Assembly (NCBI GenBank): GCA_043228905.1
Contig: JBHGNT010000010.1
Coordinates: forward strand, 6,882,001-6,946,000
Length of the DNA stretch: 64,000 bases
Source: Azolla caroliniana
Lineage: Eukaryota > Polypodiophyta
Direction of reading: 5' to 3'
Positions 20,291-30,582 of this stretch are shown in pieces (the stretch's first letter is position 1; every line of letters starts with the position of its first letter). A program made the position numbers and the translations under genes. A model generated the notes under the pieces. The model worked only from the letters and a program-made list of their open reading frames with translations. It had not been told where the DNA came from and made no database searches.

Positions 20291-20577
20291 CACGAGCATT
20301 CTACAAATAAGTGAGGTTTTTGTGACTGTAGAATACAATTATTTGATGGGGAGAGTCTTTCAAAAAATGCCACCATTTTGCAAAGGAATCAACTATAGTT
20401 AATAGCTCCTTGTCATGTACCTCATAGTTGATCTCGACAGTATCAAATTTGCGTGAATGGAAAGCCACTAGGTGTAGTTTCCCATCATCACCTTGATGGG
20501 ACAAAATGCTACCAAATGCAAAATTTGATGCATCCACTTCAATAATAAATGGTTTTTGCATATCAAAATGAGCTATA

Positions 20578-20911
20578 TGTTGATGGGTGGGGGGTGGATC
20601 CAAGATCGGCTCCACCCCCCTCCCAAGGGGGTTCGAATGTGAGGGGAGAGAGAGAGAGAGAGAGATGCACACAGAATGAGAGAGAGTTAATCAAGACAAA
20701 CATAGTTGAGGGGTAACTCGAGTATATTTCTCCTTTTTCATGCCCCATAGGTGGGGTTTTAAATAGTACAAGATCTAATCATTACAAAAAGCCGAGTCAG
20801 AGTAGCTACACCTACTTACCCCACCTAACACTCACACATTAACATTTCATATTACACCTTACACACCTTCCACATTACACCTAACCCTCCCGTACACCTA
20901 TACGGGTAACA
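20578..20911 (-). mobile_element. Solo LTR, 334 bp, target duplication CTATA
   Basis: Ends TGTTG...TAACA, flanked by CTATA at 20573-20577 and 20912-20916. It splits the gypsy RNase H frame, which is restored on the two sides. On the minus strand it starts TGTTACCCG, like the A and B LTRs, and has a TATTTAAA box near 20756. Near its minus-strand end lies a perfect 10-bp stem, GGGGGGTGGA/TCCACCCCCC, at about 20588-20620, and a GA microsatellite. No internal region, so it is either a solo LTR from unequal recombination or a short non-autonomous element. Confidence 0.85.
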
Positions 20912-22225
20912 CTATACTAGGAGCAGATGTAAATGCCTTCTTGAGATCCAAAAAAACATTATTTGCATCAATGGTACAAACAAATAGTTGATTTTTCTTT
21001 GTGAGCTGTGTGAGAGGCAGAATAAGTTTTGAGTAATCCTATATTAACTTGCGATAGAAGTTTATGAATCCTAGAAAACATTGCACATCTCACACAGATC
21101 GTAGAGTTTGCCACTCCAATACAGTTTGGACTTTATTTGGATCCATAGAAATTCCTTCTGGGGAGATGATGTAGCCTAAGAATTTCACCTATTTGCAATC
21201 AAAACTACACTTCTTTAATTTTGCATAAAGGTCATATTCCCGTAGTAGTTTTAATACTTGATAAACATGAGAATCATGCTTCTCTTGTGTTTTTGAATAA
21301 TCAATAGATCATCCAAAAAGATGATTAGAAAATGTCCAAGATATCTCGAAAAATGTCATTAACCATGTGCTGAAAAACTATTGGTGCATTTGTGAGACCA
21401 AGTGGCATAAGTGTATACTCAAAATGCCCATATCAGGTGCAGAAAGTTGTCTTCCACTCGTATCCCGGCCAAATCCATACAAGTATATGAATCCCGTAAA
21501 TCGATCTTTGTAAAATAATGTGCACCCTAAAAGACTAGAGATCAAGGGGAGTGTATACTTATTCCTAATAGTAACTTTATTCCAACCCTAGTAATCCACA
21601 ACTAGATGAAGTGAATCATCTTTTTTCTTTACAAAGAAAATAAGAAAATGAGTGCACCAACTGGAGATTTCGAGTGTCGAATGAATCCATTTGCCAAATT
21701 TTCCTTAACGTATGCTCAAAGAACCTCAAGCTCAGTTGGTGACAAATTGTAGATTAGTCCCCATGGTGGCTCCTTTCCTAGTTGTCAATCAATGGGACAA
21801 ACGTATAGTCGATGCTCTAGAAGTGTATTAGCTTTTACCTTATCAAAGGCATCAGCATAATCTTGATATTTCCTAGGAAGTTGAATTTTTTTCAAAGATA
21901 TCAGAAGACTTCAGTAATACTGCAAATAAAAACATTCCTTCCTTATGTAATTGTTGCAGTAAAATAGTTGAAACCCTATGAGTAAATGTTGAGGTTTCAT
22001 ATTATCTTGTTGTCGATACTTGATTTCCCTCTTTCTCTAGACAATTTTGGGGTTATGAAGTTAGAACCATTGGAAACCCCACAAGAATTGGATGTTCAGG
22101 ACTACTAATTATATTAAAAGATATTACACATTAAAAGATATTACACATGTAATTCCTTTAGAGAGGGTTTTGCTACAATTGATGCATGCTTGGGTCTCAT
22201 CTTGTCCTTGTCACTTGTTGTCATT

Positions 22226-22651
22226 CTAAACATCGATGGAAAACCCAATTTTCACATCGTATTGCTCAACTGATTGCTTTTGTGACTGATTGGTTCTTTT
22301 TGGAAATGTAAGGAGTAAATCTTTTACGTCGTTGCATAGCCCGAACCAAAACTGCTCTATTAATGCTCGGTCGTCCCATGGAATATCAGTTGCGAGTAGA
22401 TGAAAATTAGTGGTCGAATGATCCCCTTGACATATTCTTAGAATTTTGTTGATTGTTGTTCTAATACTATTGGTATCTCCAAAACAAGCTTTGAACTCGT
22501 CAATGAACTCCTCAAAATTATTTAACAAAGGAGATCCTTTTTGCAACAAAGGGGCAAACCAGGCTAATGTTGTACCACTAAGTAATGTGCCTACTAACCC
22601 CATTCGTGATGCATCTGTTGGCTCTTGAGAAGGATGCATTTGAAGTACCAA
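22226..22651 (-). pseudogene. gag fragment of the decayed gypsy element
   Basis: Open for 141 aa. Contains LSGTTLAWFAPLLQKGSPLL and FEEFIDEFKACFGD, the core of a retrotransposon gag/capsid domain. Its style (G-x-A-x-W-x-x-P-L-L) is that of the Tf1/sushi gag group. The ends are lost. Same strand and correct order relative to the RT/RNase H remnants to its left. Confidence 0.7.
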
Positions 22652-22660
22652 ATGTACCTA

Positions 22661-23500
22661 GATGACGAACCCTCTAAACTGTGATGGGGTTCCATCAAAC
22701 TTCATGGGAAGACTAATCTTGGGTTCTTTAAGGATTCCTTCAGTACTCGTTCCTTATTGTTGTAACGACACGATAGTTGCTTCCAAATGTTGCACTCATA
22801 GTGTCAACTCCCCGTGTTGTTGTGTTTGTTGCTTTTTTATGGTGATTTATTGTAGATCCCCCAACAAATTTTGATTTTCTTGTTCTAGTGCCCTAGTGCC
22901 ACGAATTTTTCTTTCAAGCATTGAAGATCTGAGAAGATGGATTGGTATTCTTGCATGCTAACAAAGGCCAGTAGTTCTAGAGGAAGGAAGGATAAGAACA
23001 TGTAAATTCAGTTCAAACTATCATCAACATCAAGCTCAATTAACACAGAAAGACAATGTAGATCGTCATCAGCTTCCATCAAGTTTTGATGTTGGAGATC
23101 AAGTATGACTACTACGACAACATATAAAGACAACCCAACCATGTACCAGATTGGATTATCAATGGTTAGACTTTTTTGTCATTAATGGAAAAATCAATGA
23201 TCTCACCTTTCCCCTTGATCTACATCCACAATTATGGATACATCCAATATTTCATAGTTGTTAGAGCTAACTACTAATGTAAGCATATGATAAAGATAAT
23301 ATAGATAGAAAAATAAGAGAGAAGAGAGAAAGAAGAGTGTTGATCCACCCGACCACCCCCGAGTGAAGGGATCGAGATGGACACGAGCCTTGATCGGCAT
23401 CCCATACCACCGTCGTGGCGTCAAGTTGTACCTAGTATTGTCTTGCTTGCTACAAGGGTTGACCCACCACAAGGACAGAGTCTCGACGTAGTCAATAAGG
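22661..23500. other. AT-rich stretch, no gene seen
   Basis: Probably the 5' part of the gypsy remnant and intergenic DNA. Nothing further is recognisable. Confidence 0.5.
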
Positions 23501-23549
23501 TATCAAATGAGGGTAGCTAGGACTCATATTTATAGCCAGACTGCTGAGC

Positions 23550-23936
23550 GGCAAGCTCAAATAGAGCCGGATCGGCTGAATAAGCCTGAGCCGGCAAGTG
23601 AGACGGATCGGTAAGCCGTGAGCAACCAAGCCGGTGAGCTGGGGAGTCGGTTAGCCGGATCCAATTGGTAACCAGAAGCCTAGTATTAGTTTAGACTACT
23701 AGGCAAATATAGTCTCGTAGTAAGTGTCAGAAGCTCGTGTGAGCATTGAAGTACGCAGTACTTCTGTCAGTCCCATGAGGACTTGTATAAATAGTGCTAC
23801 TGAGCACAGTTGTATATACAGAGTGATTATATCGTTTTGAATATAGCTTTTACATTCTGTTCTCTCTGTCTCTCCCGTGTACTCCTTGTATTCCCTAGTT
23901 TCTTTGTTTTCTAACACTTCCGCAAGTAATTGTTCA
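23550..23936 (+). repeat. Probable 5' LTR of copia fragment G (start uncertain)
   Basis: Lies directly before a TGGTATCAGAGC primer binding site. Carries TATAAATAG near 23786 and a CT-rich stretch near 23862-23876. The left edge could not be fixed because no second LTR is present; the given start is approximate. Confidence 0.5.
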
Positions 23937-23938
23937 CA

Positions 23939-23950
23939 TGGTATCAGAGC
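23939..23950 (+). promoter_or_regulatory. Copia fragment G primer binding site (initiator tRNA-Met)
   Basis: TGGTATCAGAGC, the canonical plant copia primer site, 65 bases before the gag ATG. Confidence 0.85.
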
Positions 23951-24014
23951 ACGAGGGTTGAGAACGCTTGAAAGCAAACCCTAACAAGTCGTAAGAACAG
24001 CAGACAGAGAAGTG

Positions 24015-24655
24015 ATGGATAGAGGGATGGCTAGCTCGATCCCTGTGGAGAAACTTGACAGATCCAACTATGCATCTTAGTCGTATAAGATGCACCAATA
24101 CCTGCTTGGGCATGGCTACTGGATTTTCGTCGAAGGAGCCAACGAAACAGCACCTGATGCGGCACATAAGGACTTCCCAATGTGGGAACAATCGGCAAGC
24201 AGAGTGATGTACTGCTTCGCGTCCAGTGTCGGAGACCAACTGTTGAGCCACATCCGAGATACCAAGACGCCGAAGGAGGCTTGGAGGAACCTGAAGAAGG
24301 TTTTCGCCACGAGCACTACAGTCCAGAAGTTGCAACTGCGATAGGAGTTGAGCAATGTCCGACAGAAGGACATGTCGGTGGCGGATTACACGGCCCGGAT
24401 CAAAGAGATATGTGACTCTCTTGCCTCTATCAACGTTACCGTAGAGGAAGACGAGATGGTACAGGTCTGTTTTGGGGGCCTGGCGTCTAAGTTCAGAGCG
24501 TTCCGAACGGCGGTGTGTATAAGGGAGAATACACCGTCATTTTTCGACTTACAGTCGATGCTCCTTGTAGAGGAGAACCACGTCGGTGCGTCAACTAGCG
24601 CACCCACTAACAGCCGGATGTTGTACATGGAGGCGGATCGGACTACGGTAAAACT
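24015..24655 (+). pseudogene. Ty1/copia gag fragment G
   Basis: Starts at ATG 24015. Two in-frame stops (after LDRSNYAS and after VQKLQLR) interrupt a gag of the UBN2 type: YKMHQYLLGHGYWIF, PKEAWRNLKKVF, SVADYTARIKEICDSL. It ends abruptly near 24655, where it joins the end of a chromovirus on the other strand. Protease, integrase and RT of this element are absent. Confidence 0.8.
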
Positions 24656-24675
24656 TACCATGGGATATTATATGG

Positions 24676-25870
24676 TCATGCAACCCGTAACATACTCTCC
24701 CTCTTTAAAACATTGCACTCTTGTAATGGAAAGTTAGGGAAGTTAGTTCCAATAGTATTTTCGTGTTCCCATGTGGCATCTTTGATAGGCTTATCCATCC
24801 ATTTAATTTTAAATTCTCGTATTATTTTAGAACGTAAATGTTTTGTTTTAACGTCGAGAATTCTTTCTGGTACATGTGGTTTAGAAGATAATTCTTCAGA
24901 AGTAACCAAAGTTTCAGTTGTAACTGTATTGTCACTAGAACCAAGAAGTTCTTTTAGACGACTTGCATGAAAAATTGGATGGATTTTGACACCATTAGGA
25001 AGAGCGAGACGATAGGCAAATGAACCAATGCATTTGAGGACTATAAAAGGTCCAAAAAATCATGGGGTTAACTTAGTGCACTTACCTGTAGACAATGTCT
25101 TAGAATTGTGAGGTGCGCGTAAAAATACCTTCTGTCCATGGTTGAATACACGAGGTTGCCTATTACGATCGGCATAAAAACACGCTCTATCTTGAGTTAT
25201 TTTTATATTATCTCGTGCAATATGCAGCATATCTTGCATATCCCGAAGAAAGTTATGCGTATTTTGCAACTCATCATGATGTATATTAACATCAATTGGG
25301 GCTTGTGGCTGAAAACCATACATCAACATAAAAGGACTATATCCCGTCGACGTATGTTTGGAGCTGTTATAAGAAAATTCCAAAATTGGGAGATAACGTT
25401 CCCATTTTGTTGGTTTTGCACCAACGTATGCTCAAAGCATGTCCTTAATAATTTGATTTACTCATTATGTTTGTCCATCGAATTGAGGATGATCCGTGGA
25501 GCTCATGCTCATGGTAGTTTCTAACTTCTTAAAGACCAAAAGTCGCTAGTAAACTTTGGATCTCGATCACTCACGATATCCATCGGTAACCCATAAAAAT
25601 GAAATAACTCGTCAACGAATTCGTAACCCAATTTAGGAGTTGTTACCGTGGTTTTCATAGCAATAAATCTGGCCATTTTAGTTAGTCGATCAACCACAAC
25701 CCATATGGCATCATGGCCTTTTTGGGTGCGAGGAAGGCTAACAATAAAATCCATGGATATACTTTCTCACTTATTATTGGGAATGTCCGAGGGATGTAAA
25801 AGTCCAACAACTTTAAGTCGCTCGACTTTGTTAACTTGACATTGGTGACATTTAGTCACATAGCTATGTA
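24676..25870 (-). pseudogene. 3' end of a chromovirus: integrase and chromodomain
   Basis: Minus strand. Integrase finger remnant C-H-Q-C near 25840, core SMDFIVSLPRTQKGHDAIWV and IVSDRDPKFTS (25521-25754), then STGYSPFMLMYGFQPQAP (25060-25383), and a C-terminal chromodomain-like piece with FKIKWMDKPIKDATWEHEN (24740-24830). Stops and frame changes separate the blocks. A purine-rich tract near 24695-24710 and a few tens of bases of LTR (starting TGTTACGGG on the minus strand) follow. Resembles the Reina/CRM-type chromoviruses. Not collinear with the gypsy remnant at 20290-22660, so a separate element or a rearrangement. Confidence 0.8.
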
Positions 25871-26639
25871 TGTCAGGACTCGTGGACACATGTTGCCCAG
25901 CAATACATTACCCAACTCACTCCTTGCTCCCACGTTGGGTAGTTGGTGTTTGTAATGTCGGGTTTGTTTTTTAGCGTGTCGTTGATGTAGCCCCAATAAT
26001 ACCCTTGGCCGACTACGAGCTACCCATTTGTGTGTTCATGTTAATGTAGTGTCTTCCTTCTTGGCTTCTCTTTCTTCGGTCATGTACACGTGCTACGTAG
26101 CGGTACTACAGTAGCAGATAGCCGGATTTGTCATCAGTGTCTCGAACACACAATCACGAATTCAGGTGGGCATAGTGGATGTACTAAACCACACACTCTA
26201 ATACCATATTAATAATTAGGTAATTAAGCAATGGTTAATTAATGTCTAATTATGTGAGTGGTTGATCAGCAGAAGATTATGAGATATGTGTGTGTACATG
26301 TGTGAGAGGAAGAGAGAGAGAGAGGAAGTTACGCTTATGAACAATAATATAAATGGGGGATTATTAACGAGAGTGTATATTAAAAAGCATCATCAAATCC
26401 AAAAATACTCACAATGAGGTACATATACATCTCATGTGCAAAGGTGCACATGTGTGAGTAGAATATAGGTACAAAGGTTAAGTCCTATATTAAATGAACA
26501 TGGGAGTGGAGGATCTATAATGTATCCCACTCAAGTACAAAATCTTATTTAAGGCTTTAAGGTCAACACAGTAACTAGATTCTATATAGGTAACTACTAA
26601 GTTACGTGTGTTGACTAATCTAGTTGAGCTTAATATCTC
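25871..26639. other. Intergenic stretch; possible degenerate minus-strand PBS
   Basis: No gene. CTCTAATACCAT near 26198-26209 is the reverse complement of ATGGTATTAGAG, close to the tRNA-Met primer site, followed by AT-rich sequence. This may be a relic LTR edge. A GA-rich patch is near 26306-26324. Confidence 0.35.
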
Positions 26640-26944
26640 AACAAAAAGAAAGCTATAGGAGTTGATGATGAAACCCCTGACGTTTCCTTGTTTAAAGTCA
26701 ACACAGTGCCATCTTGGGCGTCCGACATTGCCCGAGTATTATTTAAAGGCGCATTGTTCTTGAAGCAATTAAGCCGCATAAAAACATGAGTCCTCTTAAG
26801 GAAGTGCAACCCTTTCACCGTGATTCAAGGCCATTTATACCGTAGAGGCAACGATGTCATCAACATCCTCCAACAGGCCCATTGCGGGAGTGCTAGTGGT
26901 CACTTCAACCATGAGGCTACCACTCGTAAGGTTCTATAGTCAAG
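26640..26944 (+). pseudogene. Old gypsy integrase, left part (K)
   Basis: Plus strand. GHLYRRGNDVINILQQAHCG and ASGHFNHEATTRKVL match the segment before and within the integrase zinc finger (H...H). It is cut at 26944 by element B; the rest, with the two cysteines, resumes at 36850. The TCAAG target duplication is at 26940-26944. Confidence 0.75.
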
Positions 26945-27378
26945 TGTTAACTCTTCGGGCCGGACAATGGCCTAACACAGGGTGTCTACGTGAGACACTT
27001 CACCAAAGGGTGTTACGGCAACCGGATTAGACTTCAACGCTTAATCCGACTTAGTTAAGTTACTTATTAGGATCGTCTTTCATAACACGCGTAAGATATA
27101 ACAATTAAGACAGAACGGAAATTAACACAGAGAGATAACAATGCTTAAGCTTTCATTAATTAACCGCTAACTATTACATTGTATCCGGGCCTTTAAATAG
27201 GTTTCCGGTCTGTATTACAAAACAGTGCCATCCGCACCTGTTTGGGATCGGTCCGGATCCGGAACGGCATACCGATTCCGGTCCGTCCGTCCACACTCAT
27301 AGCTTAATTACAACCACATTCCTACTACTTAATTAGCTCTCTGTTTCCCACTCTGGACTCCTTTGCCGGCCGGTAACA
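26945..27378 (-). repeat. Element B 3' LTR (434 bp)
   Basis: TGTTAAC...CCGGTAACA on the plus strand. Related to the A LTR in the conserved stretches around GGCCTAACAC, ACACGCGTAAGATATAACA and GGGCCTTTAAATAGG. Confidence 0.95.
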
Positions 27379-27432
27379 CATGGCACGCCCGTGGGACAGT
27401 ACCTTGTACGTCGAATCCACAATCGACCCTTG

Positions 27433-30431
27433 CTATTCTTCGTCCAAAATGTCCAGAATGCTTTGTTCAAGAGGCTCCAATGGTTCATCTGGAAGTGGTT
27501 GTTGTTGTTGCTGCTGTTGCTGCTCTGTTGCTGTCTGCTGCGGCGGGTCCGTTGGTGGTTGCTGCGGCTGCTCCTCCGTTTGTGGCTCTGACCCCGGCGT
27601 CTCCGTCGTTGCTCCCTGCGTCGTAGTGGTCTCCGGTTGACTGGTTCCCGGCTGGCCCTCAGCCGGCGACGGTTCCTCATCACTAAGGTTAACCGTTGTC
27701 GCTTCCCGTGCTTTTTCCTCTCGTACCCGGGACCGCTCGTAGCTTTCAAACTGGATTTGAGCGTCCAGCCTATCATCGTCCAGCTGAGCTACGAGCTGCC
27801 TGACCTGCGCCAGCTGTTCATCTGCCAGGACTTGGAAGTCGTCGGCCAGCTCGTCCCGGATGGCGGTGAAGTCCTCGGAAGTCAACGTATAACAGTCATC
27901 TCCTTCCTTCCACTGGTTTGCCACATCCGCCCGTAGCAACTGGAGTTCCGCCGCGTTTTGTGCCCACTTTGTCCACCATTTTACGGAGCTTTTATCAATC
28001 AAGTGTTTCGTCTGATTCAGCAATGCCCGGAGGATGGATTAAATCCGGCTCGTTCCCAATTGCGATTTGGTTTCCGCCACTTGCCGTTCCTCCTTCAGTT
28101 GTTTGATGATTTTGACGTTGTCCTCTGCCTGCGCCTTGTAATGCGTCAATTGCCTTTGATATGTACTTTGTAATTTCTGCAATACTGTTGACGCTCTCTC
28201 TCTTTGTCTTCCTGCTGCTACCTCTGGAGCTCCATCCGGACCTTCTCCGCCTCTTCCAAGCGTCTTGTATTTTCCGCCCGTTCGTCGGTGATCGCCGTCG
28301 CGGCCCGATCAACTGCCTGCTGGAGCTCGGCCATCCGTTCTTTATGCTCCGTTTCCAGCCGTTTGTAGTCCCGGTGTAGGTGCTCAAAATCATCTGTCTT
28401 TTGCTTGAGCCGTGCATTGATCTGACGATGGGCCCGGTCCTCGCGGTCCTTCTGCTGGTGGAGCTCTTCTTTTAGCCGTTCAATCTCTGTTTCCGCCGTT
28501 TTCCGCAGCTTGTCCTTTTCCTACAGCACTTTGTCTTTCTCCTCCTTTAGCCGGTCGTACGCTTGATGGCCTTTCCGGAGGCTCTCCTCTGCCCGGCGGA
28601 GGTTCTTAGCAGTCTTCTTTAATTCAGCTTCGGCAGCCGTCTTCAATTCTCGTTCACGGCTCCTTAGCGCTTCTTGTGCGGCAAGTTCCTCTCTCAATTC
28701 CGCAAGCTCCCGAGCTTGCGCCGCATCTCTCGCCGGAACGGTTTCCGTTGCCGGGGTCTTATTGCTATGTACAGGTCGTTCCGTTTCTTTATTCTGTACA
28801 CTTACCGGAGTCACCGGTGATTGGATCCGTATTTTGGCCACCTCTGTCGTGACCTGATCCAAATCTTTTTCAAGGCACCGAATTCTGGACCGGGCCGTCT
28901 CTAGTTGTTCGGTTGTGACGAGCAACCATTCGCTTTGCGCTCTTTCTTCCGCCTCTATATACCCCACTGCTCCGGCTATCTGTTCGCCTATCCACCAGAG
29001 CCACAGGCTACCAGTGCCTTGTTGTGCTTGCACGGAGGTTTGATAGATGGGCTCACTTGTAGAGGGGTGGTCCCGCCTGGTTGCGCCGAGTGGCAGTTCC
29101 TTTTCTGCCCGTGGACCATCCTGTTGTCCTGGTTCCCCTTGCACTTCTTCTTGGCTGACCAAGGGAGGCTGTAGTGACCTTTCCGGCTCTGGCGGGATGG
29201 GACTTGCCGGTGTTACCAGTGGTGCCGGGGCTTCTGTTTCTGGTGCCATCTGCACCGGTTCCGGTTCCTTCCTTGGCGTGGGAGTCTCAGTCTGGGGAGC
29301 CGGTGTTCCCTCCGTCTGAGGGTCCGAACGTTTCCCGGCTGTCTCAACGGTCCTTGCCGACGACCGTCGCTGGAGGTGCTCCGTAGGCTCCTCCTCTATT
29401 TCCTCCTCCTGAGCTCCGGCATTGAGTTTTGCCGCCAAGGGGTCCACTTCTCGATTCACCGGTCGGCAGAGTGTGACCTTTACGGGCCGTGCCGGTGGTT
29501 CCTCCTGCGCCTCCGTTGGGTGCTTCCAGCTACCGCTTCCTGCTACCACCTGTTCTGCATCCACCGCCTTTCCCTTACTGGCCTTAGAGGCCAACAGCTG
29601 TTGCCGTTTGGAAGCCATCCTTGGGGTGCTGTCCGGCACTCTTCCTCGCTTCTTGGGCTAGACGGTCTGAACGGGTGGCACCAGCAAGGTGAGCCACTGC
29701 GTTACGGCGTGCCATATCCTTCGTCCGTCTCGGCCTTCTTTGCCGTCTTTGCCCCTGACGATCTCGATCGCCGCACACAACCCGTCTACAATCAATACCA
29801 GCCAATCCACCTTGATCCCTTCATAGGTGGCGATGATCATCCCTGCACGGTTCTGCGGCATGACATGGGGTCTAGGGTATACGTGACCGTATTCATGGAG
29901 CACACGAGCAATTTCGCGGAACAGCATATCTCCGCCACCCTGTGTCCGGTAGCCCTTGCTGGCTAGAGAGTACTCACCAAAATACCTGATGAGTTGCTCT
30001 GGGGTTGGATTGTCGATCGTGAGTATGCCTTCCTCCGGAAGGCCTGTTAACGCTCGAATCGCCTCTGCTATTATGACCTCTGTATCGATTTCCTTGATCA
30101 CTTTGTCGGCTTCTTTGTGTGGCGGTACTTCCATCATCATCAAGAAGCCCTTGAGCCCGTGTTGCTTCAGCCATGTCTTGGCGGCTTCCGACAGCGTTTG
30201 CGGGTCCATCTCTGTGTCGGGGTCGGATTGCGGTGACGAGGATGGATGGTGATGAGAGCAGGGTTGAGAAAGAGAGAGTTCAGAAGGCGGGGGTTCTCTA
30301 TGCGCAGGTTCTCGTCTGATGATCTTGCAGCGTTTCGGTGCTTCTATGCTCCTGGGTTCGCGAAAGTAGAGGGTCTCTACGCGCAATGGTTTTTGTCTGT
30401 GCATTCTGGCGCCTTTTTCGAGTTTGTGCAT
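27433..30431 (-). pseudogene. Element B extra 3' ORF, broken
   Basis: Starts at ATG 30431 (MHKLEKGAR). The N-terminal globular region (about 30330-29660) closely follows that of A. A stop at 29658-29660 (TAG where A has CAG) splits it from the linker and first coiled coil (28524-29639). Another TAG lies at 28521-28523 (A has CAA). The coil continues, with a further TAG and a frame change near 28200. A last 196-aa block (27433-28023) ends in Glu/Pro/Thr-rich sequence and a run of about nine Gln before LEQSILDILDEE. This C-terminal half is absent from A. The full protein would have exceeded 950 residues. Function unknown. Confidence 0.8.
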
Positions 30432-30582
30432 GTCGCGTACTTAAAATAGCATTATGTCTTGTGGTGGCGCTTTAAATGCCCACTACGTACCTTTTCGCTC
30501 CACACTCTTTCATCCATTCATTCCTCGCTTTTGCATGATTGTTTTTTTTTTTTTTTCAGTTATTATTATTATTAGTGTGACG

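Larger units (their letters stand above)
20290..22660 (-). pseudogene. Decayed Ty3/gypsy element (gag to RNase H)
   Basis: Minus strand. RNase H is readable at 20301-20572 (FIIEVDASNFAFGSILSHQ, then FHSRKFDTVEINYEVHDKEL). RT remnants lie at about 20930-21700 and include a degenerate FLDDLLI near 21310. The gag part is at 22226-22651. Many stops and indels. A solo LTR (20578-20911) sits inside the RT/RNase H junction. The RNase H wording recalls Tf2/sushi-type chromoviruses rather than the usual plant Tekay or Reina types. Confidence 0.75.

Noticed and set aside
27363-27640. Plus-strand frames with Val/Ala or Cys-rich runs in element B
   Set aside because: Antisense of the Gln-rich tail of the extra ORF (CAG/CAA repeats).
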